DNA of 64,000 bases. Source: JAHQVI01 sp963727575 (GTDB lineage Bacteria; Pseudomonadota; Alphaproteobacteria; Rhizobiales; Rhodomicrobiaceae). Both the position numbers and the translations under genes were made by a program. The notes under the pieces were generated by a model that was not told the origin of the DNA, made no database searches, and was given only the letters and a program-made list of their open reading frames with translations. Positions 28,177-37,500 of the stretch are shown here, in pieces. How positions within the stretch are numbered: the stretch's first letter is position 1; every line of letters begins with the position of its first letter. The stretch lies in assembly GCA_963727575.1 (NCBI GenBank), contig CAVSIA010000026.1, positions 62,001 to 126,000 on the forward strand. The letters are read 5' to 3'.

Positions 28177-29204
28177 ATGGCTATGCGCAGCTTCAAATTC
28201 ATTCACAACGACAACGACAATGTCAGCGTGGAGACAGGCACGGGCACGCCCGCAACGGACGACGGTGCGCTCTTCGACGCCTATTCCCGCGCGGTGGTCG
28301 ATATCGTCGACACCGTCGGCCCGGCCGTCGTGCGGGTCGAAACCAGGCCGGACCGTGCGACACGCCGGGCCGGGGGCTCGGGGTCCGGCGTGATCATCTC
28401 GCCCGACGGCCTCGTCCTCACCAACAGCCACGTCGTACAGCGCGCCAGCTCGGTGAAGCTGGTGCTTTCCGACGGGCGCACCGTCGAATCCCGCGTGGTC
28501 GGCGACGATCCGCATTCGGATCTGGCCCTTCTTCGCAGCAGCGATGGCGGCACCCTGCCCTTCGCGCGCCTCGGCGATTCCAAGGCGCTGAAGCGCGGCC
28601 AGCTCGTCGTCGCCATCGGCAACCCGCTCGGCTTCGAATTCGACGGTAACGGCAGGCGTCGTCTCGGCGCTCGGGCGGTCGCTCAGGGCGAGCACCGGGC
28701 GGCTGATCGACGACGTCATCCAGACCGACGCCGCGCTCAATCCGGGCAATTCCGGCGGGCCGCTGGTCTCCTCGCGCGGCGAGGTGATCGGGCATCAATA
28801 CGGCGATGATCGCCGGCGCGCAGGGCATCTGCTTCGCCGTCGCCAGCAACACGGCCAGCTATGTGGTGAGCGAGATCATCCGCCATGGCCGCGTGCGCCG
28901 CGCCTATATCGGCATCGCCGCGGTGACGATCCCGCTGCCGCGCCGGATCGGCGCCGCGCTCGGGCTGACGCAGTCGCAGGGCGTGGCCATCTCCGACGTC
29001 ACCGCCGGCAGCCCGGCCGCGCAGAGCGGGCTGAAAGGCGGCGAGATCGTCGTCGCGCTCGACGAGGCGACGGTCACCGGCGCGGACGACCTGCTGCGCC
29101 TTCTCAGTGGCGAACGGATCGGAAAGCGCATATCGCTATCGGTGGTCGCCGACGGCGAGCTGCGGAAGGTCGAGGTGACCCCCGTGGAACGCGACGAGCG
29201 CTGA
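28177..29204 (+). CDS. S1C (HtrA/DegP-like) serine protease with one PDZ domain, two frameshifts
   Basis: The catalytic triad region is complete across the breaks: His in VLTNSHVVQ, Asp in HSDLALLRS and Ser in LNPGNSGGPLV. The frame changes near 28645 (before TAGVVSALGR) and near 28796, where an extra G in ATCGGGCATC interrupts GEVIGI-NTAMIAGAQG. A PDZ domain (GVAISDVTAGSPAAQSGLKG, then GADDLLRLLSGERIG) ends the protein. Total length is about 342 residues. There is no N-terminal signal peptide or anchor (MAMRSFKFIHNDNDN), so it probably acts in the cytoplasm, unlike DegP. The arfB gene follows 44 bases later. Confidence 0.82.
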
Positions 29205-29248
29205 GGCGGGGCAAGCGCCGTCATCTGTTTATCGAGTGAGCCTTGGCG

Positions 29249-29674
29249 ATGGCCGACATCCGGGTAACACCGCAGATCACGATCGGCGAGAATGAGCTGG
29301 AGGAGCGCTTCATCCAGGCATCGGGGCCGGGCGGTCAGAACGTCAATAAGGTCGCGACCGCCGTTCAGCTTCGCTTCGACGTCGCCCAATCCCCTTCCCT
29401 GCCGGAGGACGTTCGCCGCCGCATGACGGCGCTATGCGGCCGGCGGTTAACGCAGGACGGCGTGCTCGTGCTGATTGCGCGCCGTCACCGCACCCAGGAG
29501 CGCAACCGCGCCGACGCCCGCGAGCGGCTGGCCGAGCTGATCAGGCGTGCCGCGGTTCCGCCGAAGCCGCGCCGCGCCACCCGGCCGACGCTGGCGAGCA
29601 AGCGCCGCAGGCTGGAGGCGAAGAGCGCGCGTTCGTCGCTGAAGCGGCAGCGCGGCAGGCCACCCGAGGCATGA
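29249..29674 (+). CDS. arfB: Alternative ribosome-rescue peptidyl-tRNA hydrolase ArfB (YaeJ)
   Basis: The 141-residue protein contains the release-factor GGQ motif in ASGPGGQNVNKVATAVQLRF, which hydrolyses peptidyl-tRNA on stalled ribosomes. It also has the long basic C-terminal tail (KRRRLEAKSARSSLKRQRGR) that threads into the mRNA channel. Size and the early position of GGQ (about residue 25-30) separate it from full release factors. An in-frame TTG at 29243 is an alternative start. Confidence 0.92.
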   Translation: MADIRVTPQITIGENELEERFIQASGPGGQNVNKVATAVQLRFDVAQSPSLPEDVRRRMTALCGRRLTQDGVLVLIARRHRTQERNRADARERLAELIRRAAVPPKPRRATRPTLASKRRRLEAKSARSSLKRQRGRPPEA

Positions 29675-29888
29675 GCCACGTTTTCCGCGGTAGCCGCACA
29701 TTTTCCTTGGGCGAATGCACAGAATTGCAGCAGCCCAGCCCCTCCCGGCCACCGCCGCTTTCTAACTCTTTCGCAATGCAGCAACGTCGTGCACACTGTC
29801 TGCCGATATCATGGCGCGGTGGCGGGAGTGGCTCAGCTCCACGGTCGGCGCCGCCATCGAGAACACGTCATCCCGCGGTAGGTGTACA

Positions 29889-32779
29889 ATGACCTCCAGT
29901 CCCTCCAACGCCGAAGCCAAGCCGGCGGCCTATCCCGCGCCCGGCACGGACCAGCCCGAAATCCCATCGGACGATACGGTGCCGCTTGCGCAGCCGGATC
30001 TGGAAGCGGGGCCGCCGGTCCATGACGGCAGCGGCGACAAGGACGACCCGCTGCGGGACGACATTCGCCTGCTCGGCCGTCTGCTGGGCGATACCGTCCG
30101 CGCCCAGGAAGGCGAGGCGATGTTCGACCTGGTCGAACGCATCCGCCAGACGGCGATCCGCTTTCACCGCGACGAGGACGAAGGCGCACGCGCCGAGCTG
30201 AACGCGATCCTGACCAGCCTGTCGCGCGCGCCGGCATTGCAGATCATCCGCGCGTTTAGCTATTTCTCGCATCTGGCCAACATCGCCGAAGATCAGCACC
30301 ACATCCGGCGCACCCGCGCCCATGCCGTCGCCGGATCGACGCCGCGGGAGGGCACGCTCGCCTCTGCGCTGGAGAAAGCGCGCAAAGCCGGGCTCGGCCG
30401 GGCGGACCTGCAGGCCTTCTTCGCCAAGGCGCTGATCTCCCCGGTGCTGACCGCCCATCCGACCGAGGTCCGGCGCAAGAGCACGCTCGACCGCGAGCGC
30501 GAGATCGCCGAGCTTGCTGGCCTATCGCGACCGCACGCTGATGACGCCGCAAGAGCAGACGCGAATGCGAGGAAAAGCTTCGGCGCGCGATCCTGACCCT
30601 GTGGCAGACGCGCGTGGTCCGCGAGACCCGGCTGAAGGTGCATGGACGAGGTCGACGAACGGCCTGTCCTATTACGATTACACCTTCCTCAGCGAGCTGC
30701 CGCATCTGTACTGCGACCTCGAGGATACGCTCGCCGCCGCCGACCCGTCCTGGAAGAATGTCGAGCTGCCGTCCTTCTTCCGCATGGGAAGCTGGATCGG
30801 CGGCGACCGCGACGGCAATCCGTTCGTCACCGCCGAGGCCCTGCACCAGGCGCTGCGCAGTGCAGAGCGAACGGGCTATGGCGCACTATCTCGACGAATT
30901 GCACGCGCTTGGCGCCGAGCTGTCGCTGCACACCCGGCTCGTCAGCGTATCGGACGAGGTGCTGGCGCTCGCCGAGCATTCCCCCGATCACTCGCCGCAT
31001 CGCCAGGAAGAGCCCTACCGGCGCGCGCTCGCCGGCATCTATGCGCGGCTTGCCGCGACCGCCGCGTGCTCGGCTTCACCGAGCTGGGCCGGCGGACGTC
31101 GGAGGCGCCGCCTTATGACCATCCCGGCGCGCTGCTCGGCGATCTGACCGTGCTGCAGCGCTCGCTCGAAGCCAACGGCTCGGCGGTGCTCGCGCGCGGC
31201 CGGTTGCGGCATCTGCGGCGCGCGGTCGATGTGTTCGGCTTCCATCTTGCCGCGCTCGACATGCGGCAGAACTCGGATGTGCATGAGCGGGTCGTCGCCG
31301 AGCTGCTGGAGAAGGCGCGGCCCGGCACCGCTTACGCCTCGCTCGACGAACCGGCGCGGATCGCACTGCTGCGTCGAGGAGATCGGAACGCCGCGGCTGC
31401 TGGCCTCGCCCTATCTCGACTATTCCAAGGAGACCGCCTCCGAGCTGGCGATCATCCACGAGGCGGCCGAGGCCCATCGGCGCTACGGCCCGGCTTCGGT
31501 GCCGAACTACGTCATCTCGAAGGCCGAACTCGGTATCCGACGTGCTGGAAGTGGCGCTGCTGCTCAAGGAAGTCGGACTGATGCGGCCGGGCGAGGGCGA
31601 GCTCGCCCTCAACATCTTGCCGCTCTTCGAGACCATCGACGATTTGCGCGCCGCCGGCGGCGATCATGGATGCGCTGCTCGACCTGCCGGCCTATGCGCG
31701 CCTGCTCGAAAGCCGCGACGGCCTCCAGGAGGTCATGCTCGGCTATTCCGACAGCAACAAGGATGGCGGCTATCTGACGTCAGGCTGGGAGCTGTACAAG
31801 GCGGAGATCGCACTGGTCGAAGTGTTCCGCCGGCATGACGTCCGGCTGCGCCTCTTCCACGGCCGGGGCGGCTCGGTCGGGCGCGGCGGCGGGCCGAGCT
31901 ACCAGGCGATCCTGGCCCAGCCGGCGGGCGCCGTGCAGGGCGGCGATCCGCATCACCGAACAGGGGGAAGTGATCTCCGCCAAATATTCCAATCCTGAAC
32001 TCGGCCGGCGCAATCTGGAAACCCTCGTCGCCGCGACGCTGGAGGCGACCCTGCTGCATTCCGGCGACCCGGCCCCCCGCTCGGAATATCTCGAAGTGAT
32101 GGACACGCTTTCGCACCACGCCTTTCGCGCCTATCGCGGTCTGGTCTACGAAACGGAGGGCTTCGAAAGCTATTTCTGGGATTCCACCGTCATCTCCGAA
32201 ATCGCCAATCTCAATATCGGCAGCCGCCCGGCCTCGCGGGCCAATTCGCGCCGCATCGAGGATCTGCGCGCCATCCCCTGGGTGTTCGGCTGGGCGCAAT
32301 GCCGGCTGATGCTGCCGGGCTGGTACGGGTTCGGCTCGGCGATCGAGGCGTTCCACGCCGAACGCGGCGAAGCGGGCATGGCGATGCTGCGGGAGATGGC
32401 GCAGGAGTGGCCGTTCTTCAGTACGCTGCTCTCGAATATGGACATGGTGCTGTCGAAGAGCGATATGGCGATCGCCTCGCGCTATGCCGAGCTGGTCGAG
32501 GACAAGACGCTCCGCGACACGATCTTTCCGCTCGTGCGCCAGGAGTGGCGGACGTCGATCGCCATGCTTCTCGCCGTGACCGGACAAAGCGCGCTACTGG
32601 AGACCAATCCGCTGCTCGCCCGCTCGATCCGGCACCGCTTCCCCTATCTCGACCCGCTCAACCATCTCCAGGTCGAACTGCTGAAACGGCACCGGGCGGG
32701 GGACGGAGACGAGCGCGTCGTGCGCGGCATCCACCTCACCATCAACGGCGTCGCCGCGGGGCTGCGGAACAGCGGATAG
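29889..32779 (+). pseudogene. ppc: Phosphoenolpyruvate carboxylase, broken by about ten frameshifts
   Basis: The pieces together span a normal-length enzyme of about 960 residues. Landmarks in order are LTAHPTEVRRKST (catalytic His), NGLSYYDYTFLSELP, GSWIGGDRDGNPFVTAEAL, FHLAALDMRQNSDVHE, LGYSDSNKDGGYLTSGWELY, FHGRGGSVGRGGGPSYQAIL, VFGWAQCRLMLPGWYGFGSA and the C-terminal TINGVAAGLRNSG. Frame changes lie near 30513, 30573, 30643, 30656, 30870, 31058, 31372, 31533, 31661 and 31946. All known catalytic motifs survive. At most breaks a single inserted or deleted G or C restores the family sequence, so sequencing error is favoured over decay. The enzyme carboxylates PEP to oxaloacetate and feeds the TCA cycle. 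Confidence 0.85.
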
Positions 32780-32803
32780 TCAGAGCGCCGCAGCCGGAAC
32801 GGG

Positions 32804-33680
32804 TCAGACGAGTTCGACGCTCATCGCATATTGCTTCGCTTCACCTGGCGCGAGCGTCACCGACCCAGGCTTCTCCGTCAGAGGTCCGGCAAAGTCGTTC
32901 GGGCTCGCATAGCCGGACCACGGCTCGATGCAGAGAAACGGCGCACCGCCCGGCTTGGTCCAGATGCCGAGATGCGGCATGTCAGCAAACGCGATGCGGA
33001 GCGAAGGGGAGCCGCCATGCGCTGGGCCGTAGCGCAGCGAGCGGCTTCTAAGTGTGAGGAAGATCAGCGCGTCTTCTTCGAAAAGATCATCCGACAACCT
33101 CAGCCGGCTGCCATCTACCGGCGTCGGCGCTTGCCGGGCAATCAAACCGTCCGCGTCGATCCGCGCGACCGGCTCCGGCTCGTCGGCGGCGAAGTCGATC
33201 GACCTGGTCAGACCGCTCTCCGGCACCCGGAAGCGGCCAGCGGAAGGCCGGATGGAAGCCGAACGCCACCGGGATCGGCCGCGCGTCGCGGTTGGTCACG
33301 GTCGCGGTGGTCGTCAGCCTTGCGCCCGCAACCGTAAACGCGACATCGAGCCGGAAGCGAAACGGATATTGCGCCCTGGTGGCTTCGCCGTCCTCGAGGC
33401 GGAACAGCGCCCGATCCGCGCCGGCCTCGATCACCTCGAAAGCAGATTGCCGCCCGAAGCCGTGCTTTGGCAGCTCATAGACGACGCCGTCGACGTCGTG
33501 GCGCCCATGCTTCAGCGCCCCGACGATGGGAAACAGCAGCGGCGCACGGCCCGTCCAGAAGCTCGCGCCGTCATGCAGATAGTCACGGCCGCCTGCGTCG
33601 CGAAGACATCGCAGTTCCGCGCCAAGCGGGGAAATTTCGGCGGTCAGCTCGGATGAACGGATATGGACGGGCGTCGTCAT
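32804..33680 (-). CDS. Aldose 1-epimerase family protein (YeaD-like mutarotase), one frameshift
   Basis: The N-terminal part (SSELTAEISPLGAELRCLRD, LFPIVGALKHGRHDVDGVVY, YELPKHGFGR) and the core ATVTNRDARPIPVAFGFHPA with its active-site His match aldose epimerase-like proteins. After a shift near 33225 the C-terminal part reads MPHLGIWTKPGGAPFLCIEP, including the catalytic-Glu region (CIEPWSG). One indel restores about 292 residues. It is convergent with the PEP carboxylase gene. The substrate is probably a free or phosphorylated hexose. Confidence 0.8.
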
Positions 33681-33889
33681 GGCAGGCCTTTCGAAAGTCG
33701 CGCCGGCGGGGATTTACCCTTCCTTAACCCGGTTTCGAGCCTGCAGGCCAATGCGCATTCGCCCACGCGTCAAGGCGTCAACCAGTCGTGATAGGGTGTG
33801 AAGCTAATTGCTTTGCCAACAGGGCGACGGCTTGCGATTGTTTGATCGCGCTGGCGCGTGGGCGAATGCCGAACGGGAGAAGCGATGTG

Positions 33890-34376
33890 ATGATCCGCAG
33901 ACTGCTGAAGCTGGGTGCGTTGGCGTTGGCAACGGGGGCGATACCCCAGGCCGCAAGCGCGGCGACCGGCGAAGCGAAGCCGATCGAAATAACCGGCGAG
34001 GTGATCGACACCTGGTGCTATTTCTCCGGCGTCATGGGCAGCCCGGATGCCGTCGTCGGTTCGGCCCATCACACCTGCGCGCTATGGTGCGCGGCCGGTG
34101 GAATTCCCGTCGGCGTTCTCGCCAAGGATGGTACGGTCTATATGGTGCTGAAGCTGTCGGGCGCCGCGCCGCTGGCGAACAAGGACACGCTGCTCGACAT
34201 TCAGAGCGACCACGTCACGGCCAAAGGGTATGCATTATGTCCGCGACGGGGTGAACTATCTCGTTGTCGAGAAGGTCGTCTCCAATGACGGCATCGTCAA
34301 TCGCACCCATGAGGATTTCGGCGTCGTCCCGCCTTTCGCCATCCCGGAGCCTGCCAAAGCGGAGCCAGCGAAATGA
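33890..34376 (+). CDS. Exported Cys/His-motif protein of unknown function, one frameshift
   Basis: A signal peptide (MIRRLLKLGALALATGAIPQ, then AASA-ATGE) precedes a compact domain with EVIDTWCYFSGVMG, GSAHHTCALWCAAGGIPVGV and DGTVYMVLKL. The HHTCxxWC group looks suited to metal or heme/thiol chemistry, which is inference only. The frame shifts near 34228; the next frame gives MHYVRDGVNYLVVEKVVSND and ends FAIPEPAKAEPAK. The stop overlaps the start of the next gene (ATGA), and the run continues into an SCO1-like gene. I do not recognise a named family with a known function. Confidence 0.68.
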
Positions 34377-34960
34377 TACGTGCACCGATCATCGAGGCGG
34401 CGCTAATCGCGCTTGCCATTGCCACCACGCTGCCAGCCGCGGCGGAGGATTTCTCCGAGGGCAGCCAGGCGGCGAGCTGGAGCTTGAACGGCGAGGAAAA
34501 AGCGAAGTTTTCCGGGAAAGTCGTCGACATGCTGTGCGAACTGTCCGGCGACTGTGCCGATAATTGCGGCGCCGGCACCCGGCAGCTCGGCATCGTGCGT
34601 TCCAAGGACAATGCGCTTGTGCCGGTGCTGAAGAACGGCCAGCCCGCCTTCAACGGCGCGATCACCGACCTCGTTCCTTATTGCGGCCAGACGGTCGAGG
34701 TGGACGGGCTGCTCATCGGCGACGAAACCGCCAAGGGCGCGAAATTCTACCAGGTCCAGCTCATCCGCCGCGAAGGCGCGGCCGAATGGCAGAAGGCGGA
34801 GCTGTGGACCAAGAAATGGGACGAGGATCACCCCGATCTCGCTGGAAAGAAGGGCGAATGGTATCGCAAGGACCCTGTCGTCGCGAAGCATATCGAGGCG
34901 GAGGGCTATCTCGGACTTGGCAAGGCGACAGACGAGAAATTCATTAAGGAGAATTTCTGA
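34373..34960 (+). CDS. Exported cysteine-containing protein of unknown function
   Basis: The 195-residue protein starts with a signal peptide (MIRAPIIEAALIALAIATTL, cut after AAA-EDF). The mature part contains CELSGDCADNCGAGTRQLGI and VPYCGQTVEVDGLLIG, the latter resembling a small OB-like strand pattern, then a charged, tryptophan-containing tail. Both ends overlap neighbours (ATGA upstream, TGATG downstream), so all three genes are translationally coupled. Partnering with an SCO1-like protein suggests periplasmic copper or thiol handling. No family with known function was recognised. Confidence 0.72.
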   Translation: MIRAPIIEAALIALAIATTLPAAAEDFSEGSQAASWSLNGEEKAKFSGKVVDMLCELSGDCADNCGAGTRQLGIVRSKDNALVPVLKNGQPAFNGAITDLVPYCGQTVEVDGLLIGDETAKGAKFYQVQLIRREGAAEWQKAELWTKKWDEDHPDLAGKKGEWYRKDPVVAKHIEAEGYLGLGKATDEKFIKENF

Positions 34961-35604
34961 TGCGCACACGGATCGCAGTGCTGGGCGGCTTGGTTGCGCT
35001 GAGCGTTGCCGGTGCCGCGACCGCGCATGACGGCGTGAACCATGCCGCGCATCATGGCGCCAAGTCGGGGGCTGCCGCCGCGGCACAGAACACGCCCGGC
35101 TTTCCCATCATCGGCGGCGGGGACTATCGTCTCACCGACCAATATGGCCACGAGCGCACGTCCCACGATCCGGACGGCCATTATCAGATGATCTTTTTCG
35201 GCTATGCGAGCTGCAAGGCGATCTGTTCCGTGGCGCTGCCGCATATGGCACAGGCGGCCGACATTCTGGCGGGGAGAGGCATCGAGGTCACGCCCCTGCT
35301 GATCACCGTCGATCCCGAGCGCGATACGGTGGCGGCGATGCGGGAGGCCGTGCCGGAGATCCATCCGCGCCTGATCGGCCTGACCGGCTCCGAAGCGGCG
35401 CTCGACGAAGCCTACAAAGCCTTCAGTGTCGAGAAAAAGCTGGTCTACGTGCATCCCGATGAGGGACCGATCTACGCGCACGGCACCTTCATCTATCTCA
35501 CCGGCCCGGACGGCGCCTTCAAGACGCTGATGCCGCCGGTGCTGGCTCCCGAGCGCATGGCCGAGATCATCGCCAGCTATGCCGGGGGAGCCGCAACAAA
35601 CTAG
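34960..35604 (+). CDS. SCO1/SenC family protein (copper chaperone / thiol-disulfide protein)
   Basis: A signal peptide (MRTRIAVLGGLVALSVAGAA, ending ATA-HDG) is followed by a His-rich stretch (HDGVNHAAHHGAK) and a thioredoxin-like SCO domain. The copper-binding CxxxC lies in FFGYASCKAICSVALPHM, and the third ligand His in YAHGTFIYLTGPDG. SCO proteins deliver copper to the CuA centre of cytochrome oxidase or act as thiol reductases. No oxidase genes are nearby; the partners here are two unknown exported proteins upstream and msrPQ downstream. Confidence 0.9.
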   Translation: MRTRIAVLGGLVALSVAGAATAHDGVNHAAHHGAKSGAAAAAQNTPGFPIIGGGDYRLTDQYGHERTSHDPDGHYQMIFFGYASCKAICSVALPHMAQAADILAGRGIEVTPLLITVDPERDTVAAMREAVPEIHPRLIGLTGSEAALDEAYKAFSVEKKLVYVHPDEGPIYAHGTFIYLTGPDGAFKTLMPPVLAPERMAEIIASYAGGAATN

Positions 35605-35710
35605 GGACCGTAGCCGATGGCGATCATCGCGCGCTGAAGACAGGTCTTGCACGAAGCCAGGCGGCCAGCCGATACGGACCGCCCCGCACGCTATAGAAAA
35701 AGGAATTCCA

Positions 35711-36655
35711 ATGCTGATTTCGAAGTCCCGCAACATCCCCTCATCGGAAATCACACCGCGGGACACCTATATCCGGCGGCGTGAATTCCTGACCGGGGCG
35801 GCCGCGCTTGGCCTGGCCGCGGCGATTCCATCGGCCGCCAGCGCCGAAAAGCTCACCGTTGTAAAAAGTCCGCTGTCCACGGATGAAGCCCTAACCTCCC
35901 TGGAAGACGTGACGCACTACAACAATTTCTACGAATTCGGCACAGGAAAGGACGATCCGGCGCGCAACGCCCACACTCTGACGACGAGCCCCTGGACGGT
36001 GAAGATCGACGGCATGGTCGCCAAGCCGGCGGAATTCGCCCTCGAAGACATCATCAAGCCGGTCACGCTGGAGGAGCGCATCTACCGGATGCGCTGCGTC
36101 GAGGGCTGGTCGATGGTCATCCCCTGGGACGGCTTTCCGCTGGCGGATCTTCTCAAACGCGTCGAACCGCTCGGCAGCGCTAAATATGTCGCCTTCCAGT
36201 CGCTCGTGCGGCCCGCCGAAATGTCGGGGCAGAGCGGCTTTTTCAAGGTGCTGGACTGGCCCTATGTGGAGGGGCTCAGGCTCGACGAGGCCATGCATCC
36301 GCTGACGATCCTCGCCACCGGCCTTTATGGCGAGACGCTGCCCAATCAGAACGGCGCGCCGCTGCGTCTGGTCGTGCCTTGGAAATACGGCTTCAAGGGC
36401 ATCAAATCGATCGTGAACATCAGCCTTGTGGAAAAGGAGCCGCCGACGACCTGGAACATCCAGGCGCCGCGTGAATATGGCTTCTATTCCAACGTCAATC
36501 CGCAGGTCGACCATCCGCGCTGGAGTCAGGCGACGGAGCGGCGCATCGGCGAAGGCGGACTGTTCGCCAAACGCCGCGAGACGCTGATGTTCAACGGCTA
36601 TGCCGATCAGGTCGCCAGCCTTTACACCGGCATGGATCTGAAGGCGAATTTCTAG
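35711..36655 (+). CDS. msrP: Protein-methionine-sulfoxide reductase catalytic subunit MsrP (YedY)
   Basis: The start at 35711 follows AAAAAGGAATTCCA. A twin-arginine signal (YIRRREFLTGAAALGLAAAI) directs folded export. The molybdopterin domain has RMRCVEGWSMVIPWDGFPLA, whose Cys is the Mo ligand, and LVVPWKYGFKGIKSIV. The C-terminal NPQVDHPRWSQATERRIG is characteristic of MsrP. The 314-residue enzyme repairs oxidised methionine in periplasmic proteins. msrQ follows after one base. Confidence 0.95.
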   Translation: MLISKSRNIPSSEITPRDTYIRRREFLTGAAALGLAAAIPSAASAEKLTVVKSPLSTDEALTSLEDVTHYNNFYEFGTGKDDPARNAHTLTTSPWTVKIDGMVAKPAEFALEDIIKPVTLEERIYRMRCVEGWSMVIPWDGFPLADLLKRVEPLGSAKYVAFQSLVRPAEMSGQSGFFKVLDWPYVEGLRLDEAMHPLTILATGLYGETLPNQNGAPLRLVVPWKYGFKGIKSIVNISLVEKEPPTTWNIQAPREYGFYSNVNPQVDHPRWSQATERRIGEGGLFAKRRETLMFNGYADQVASLYTGMDLKANF

Positions 36656-36656
36656 C

Positions 36657-37316
36657 ATGGACGCCGTCCGGGACGAGACCGCTCCTGCCCGTGCGCGCTC
36701 GCGCAGCCGCGACCTGATCCGCCCCGCCATCTATTGGGGCGGGCTGATACCCGCCATCTGGGGCTTTTATCTCGGATTTACCGATCAGCTCGGCCCGGAG
36801 CCGATCAAGGCGCTGGAACATCTGCTCGGGCTATGGGCGCTGCGTTTCATCATCGCCGGCCTGGCGATAACACCGCTGCGGCGGCTGGGCGGACCGAGCC
36901 TCATCCGCTACCGGCGCGCGATCGGCCTCATCGCGTTCTTCTATGCGGCGCTGCATTTTGCCGTCTATGTCATCCTGGACCAGGGGCTGAACATCGCGGC
37001 GATCTGGGCGGACATCATCAAGCGGCCCTACATCACCATCGGCATGGCGGCGTTGCTGATCCTGGTGCCGCTGGCCGCGACGTCCAACAACGTCATGGTC
37101 CGGCGCATGGGGGCGCCGGCGTGGCAGAAGCTGCATCGCTGGGTCTATGCGGCGGCAGCGCTCGGGGCGCTGCATTTCCTGCTGGTGGTCAAGTCCTGGC
37201 CGCCGCAGCCGCTGATCTACGGGGCCATCATCGCTTCGCTGCTGCTTTTCCGGCTGATCCCCGCCTCCGGCAAAGGCAGACGCGCCCGAAGCAAACGGCC
37301 GACGCCAGCCGGATAG
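36657..37316 (+). CDS. msrQ: Heme-binding membrane subunit MsrQ (YedZ)
   Basis: The 219-residue protein has about six hydrophobic helices of the ferric-reductase-like type. Candidate heme-ligand histidines lie in FFYAALHFAVYVILDQGLNI and in KLHRWVYAAAALGALHFLLV. GLWALRFIIAGLAITPLRRL near the start is typical of YedZ. It passes electrons from the quinone pool or flavin to MsrP, encoded immediately upstream. Confidence 0.94.
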   Translation: MDAVRDETAPARARSRSRDLIRPAIYWGGLIPAIWGFYLGFTDQLGPEPIKALEHLLGLWALRFIIAGLAITPLRRLGGPSLIRYRRAIGLIAFFYAALHFAVYVILDQGLNIAAIWADIIKRPYITIGMAALLILVPLAATSNNVMVRRMGAPAWQKLHRWVYAAAALGALHFLLVVKSWPPQPLIYGAIIASLLLFRLIPASGKGRRARSKRPTPAG

Positions 37317-37360
37317 AACGGGCCAGGAGCGCAATTAGACGAGGCTAACCAGATGTCGCC

Positions 37361-37456
37361 CCGGCCTTGAGCCGGGCCCGATCGCCTGCGCTCACGCAGT
37401 TGCGGAGCCGGAATGCGAGTGTACCCCGGATCTCGCTTCGCTTCGTCCGGGGCGAC
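37361..37456. repeat. Palindromic intergenic repeat, family B, copy 2
   Basis: CCCCGGA (37424-37430) and TCCGGGG (37446-37452) enclose TCTCGCTTCGCTTCG and are followed by CGAC. AATGCGAGTG lies just before, the reverse complement of the CACTCGCATT at the first copy (18069-18150). An additional GTCGCCCCGGCC...GGGCC segment begins the element. It fills the gap between msrQ and the hydrolase gene. Confidence 0.6.
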
Positions 37457-37500
37457 CAACAATGACCGTCGGCTCACTTTATAGTTAAGAACGATCTCGC

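Noticed and set aside
29815..29875. tRNA-like segment (GGGAGTGGCTCAGCTCC)
   Set aside because: It resembles a D-arm only. No T-loop GTTCGAnnC, anticodon arm or acceptor pairing could be found.
30513..31946. Programmed frameshifting in PEP carboxylase
   Set aside because: Ten shifts in both directions, without slippery sequences or stimulatory structures, are not compatible with programmed recoding.
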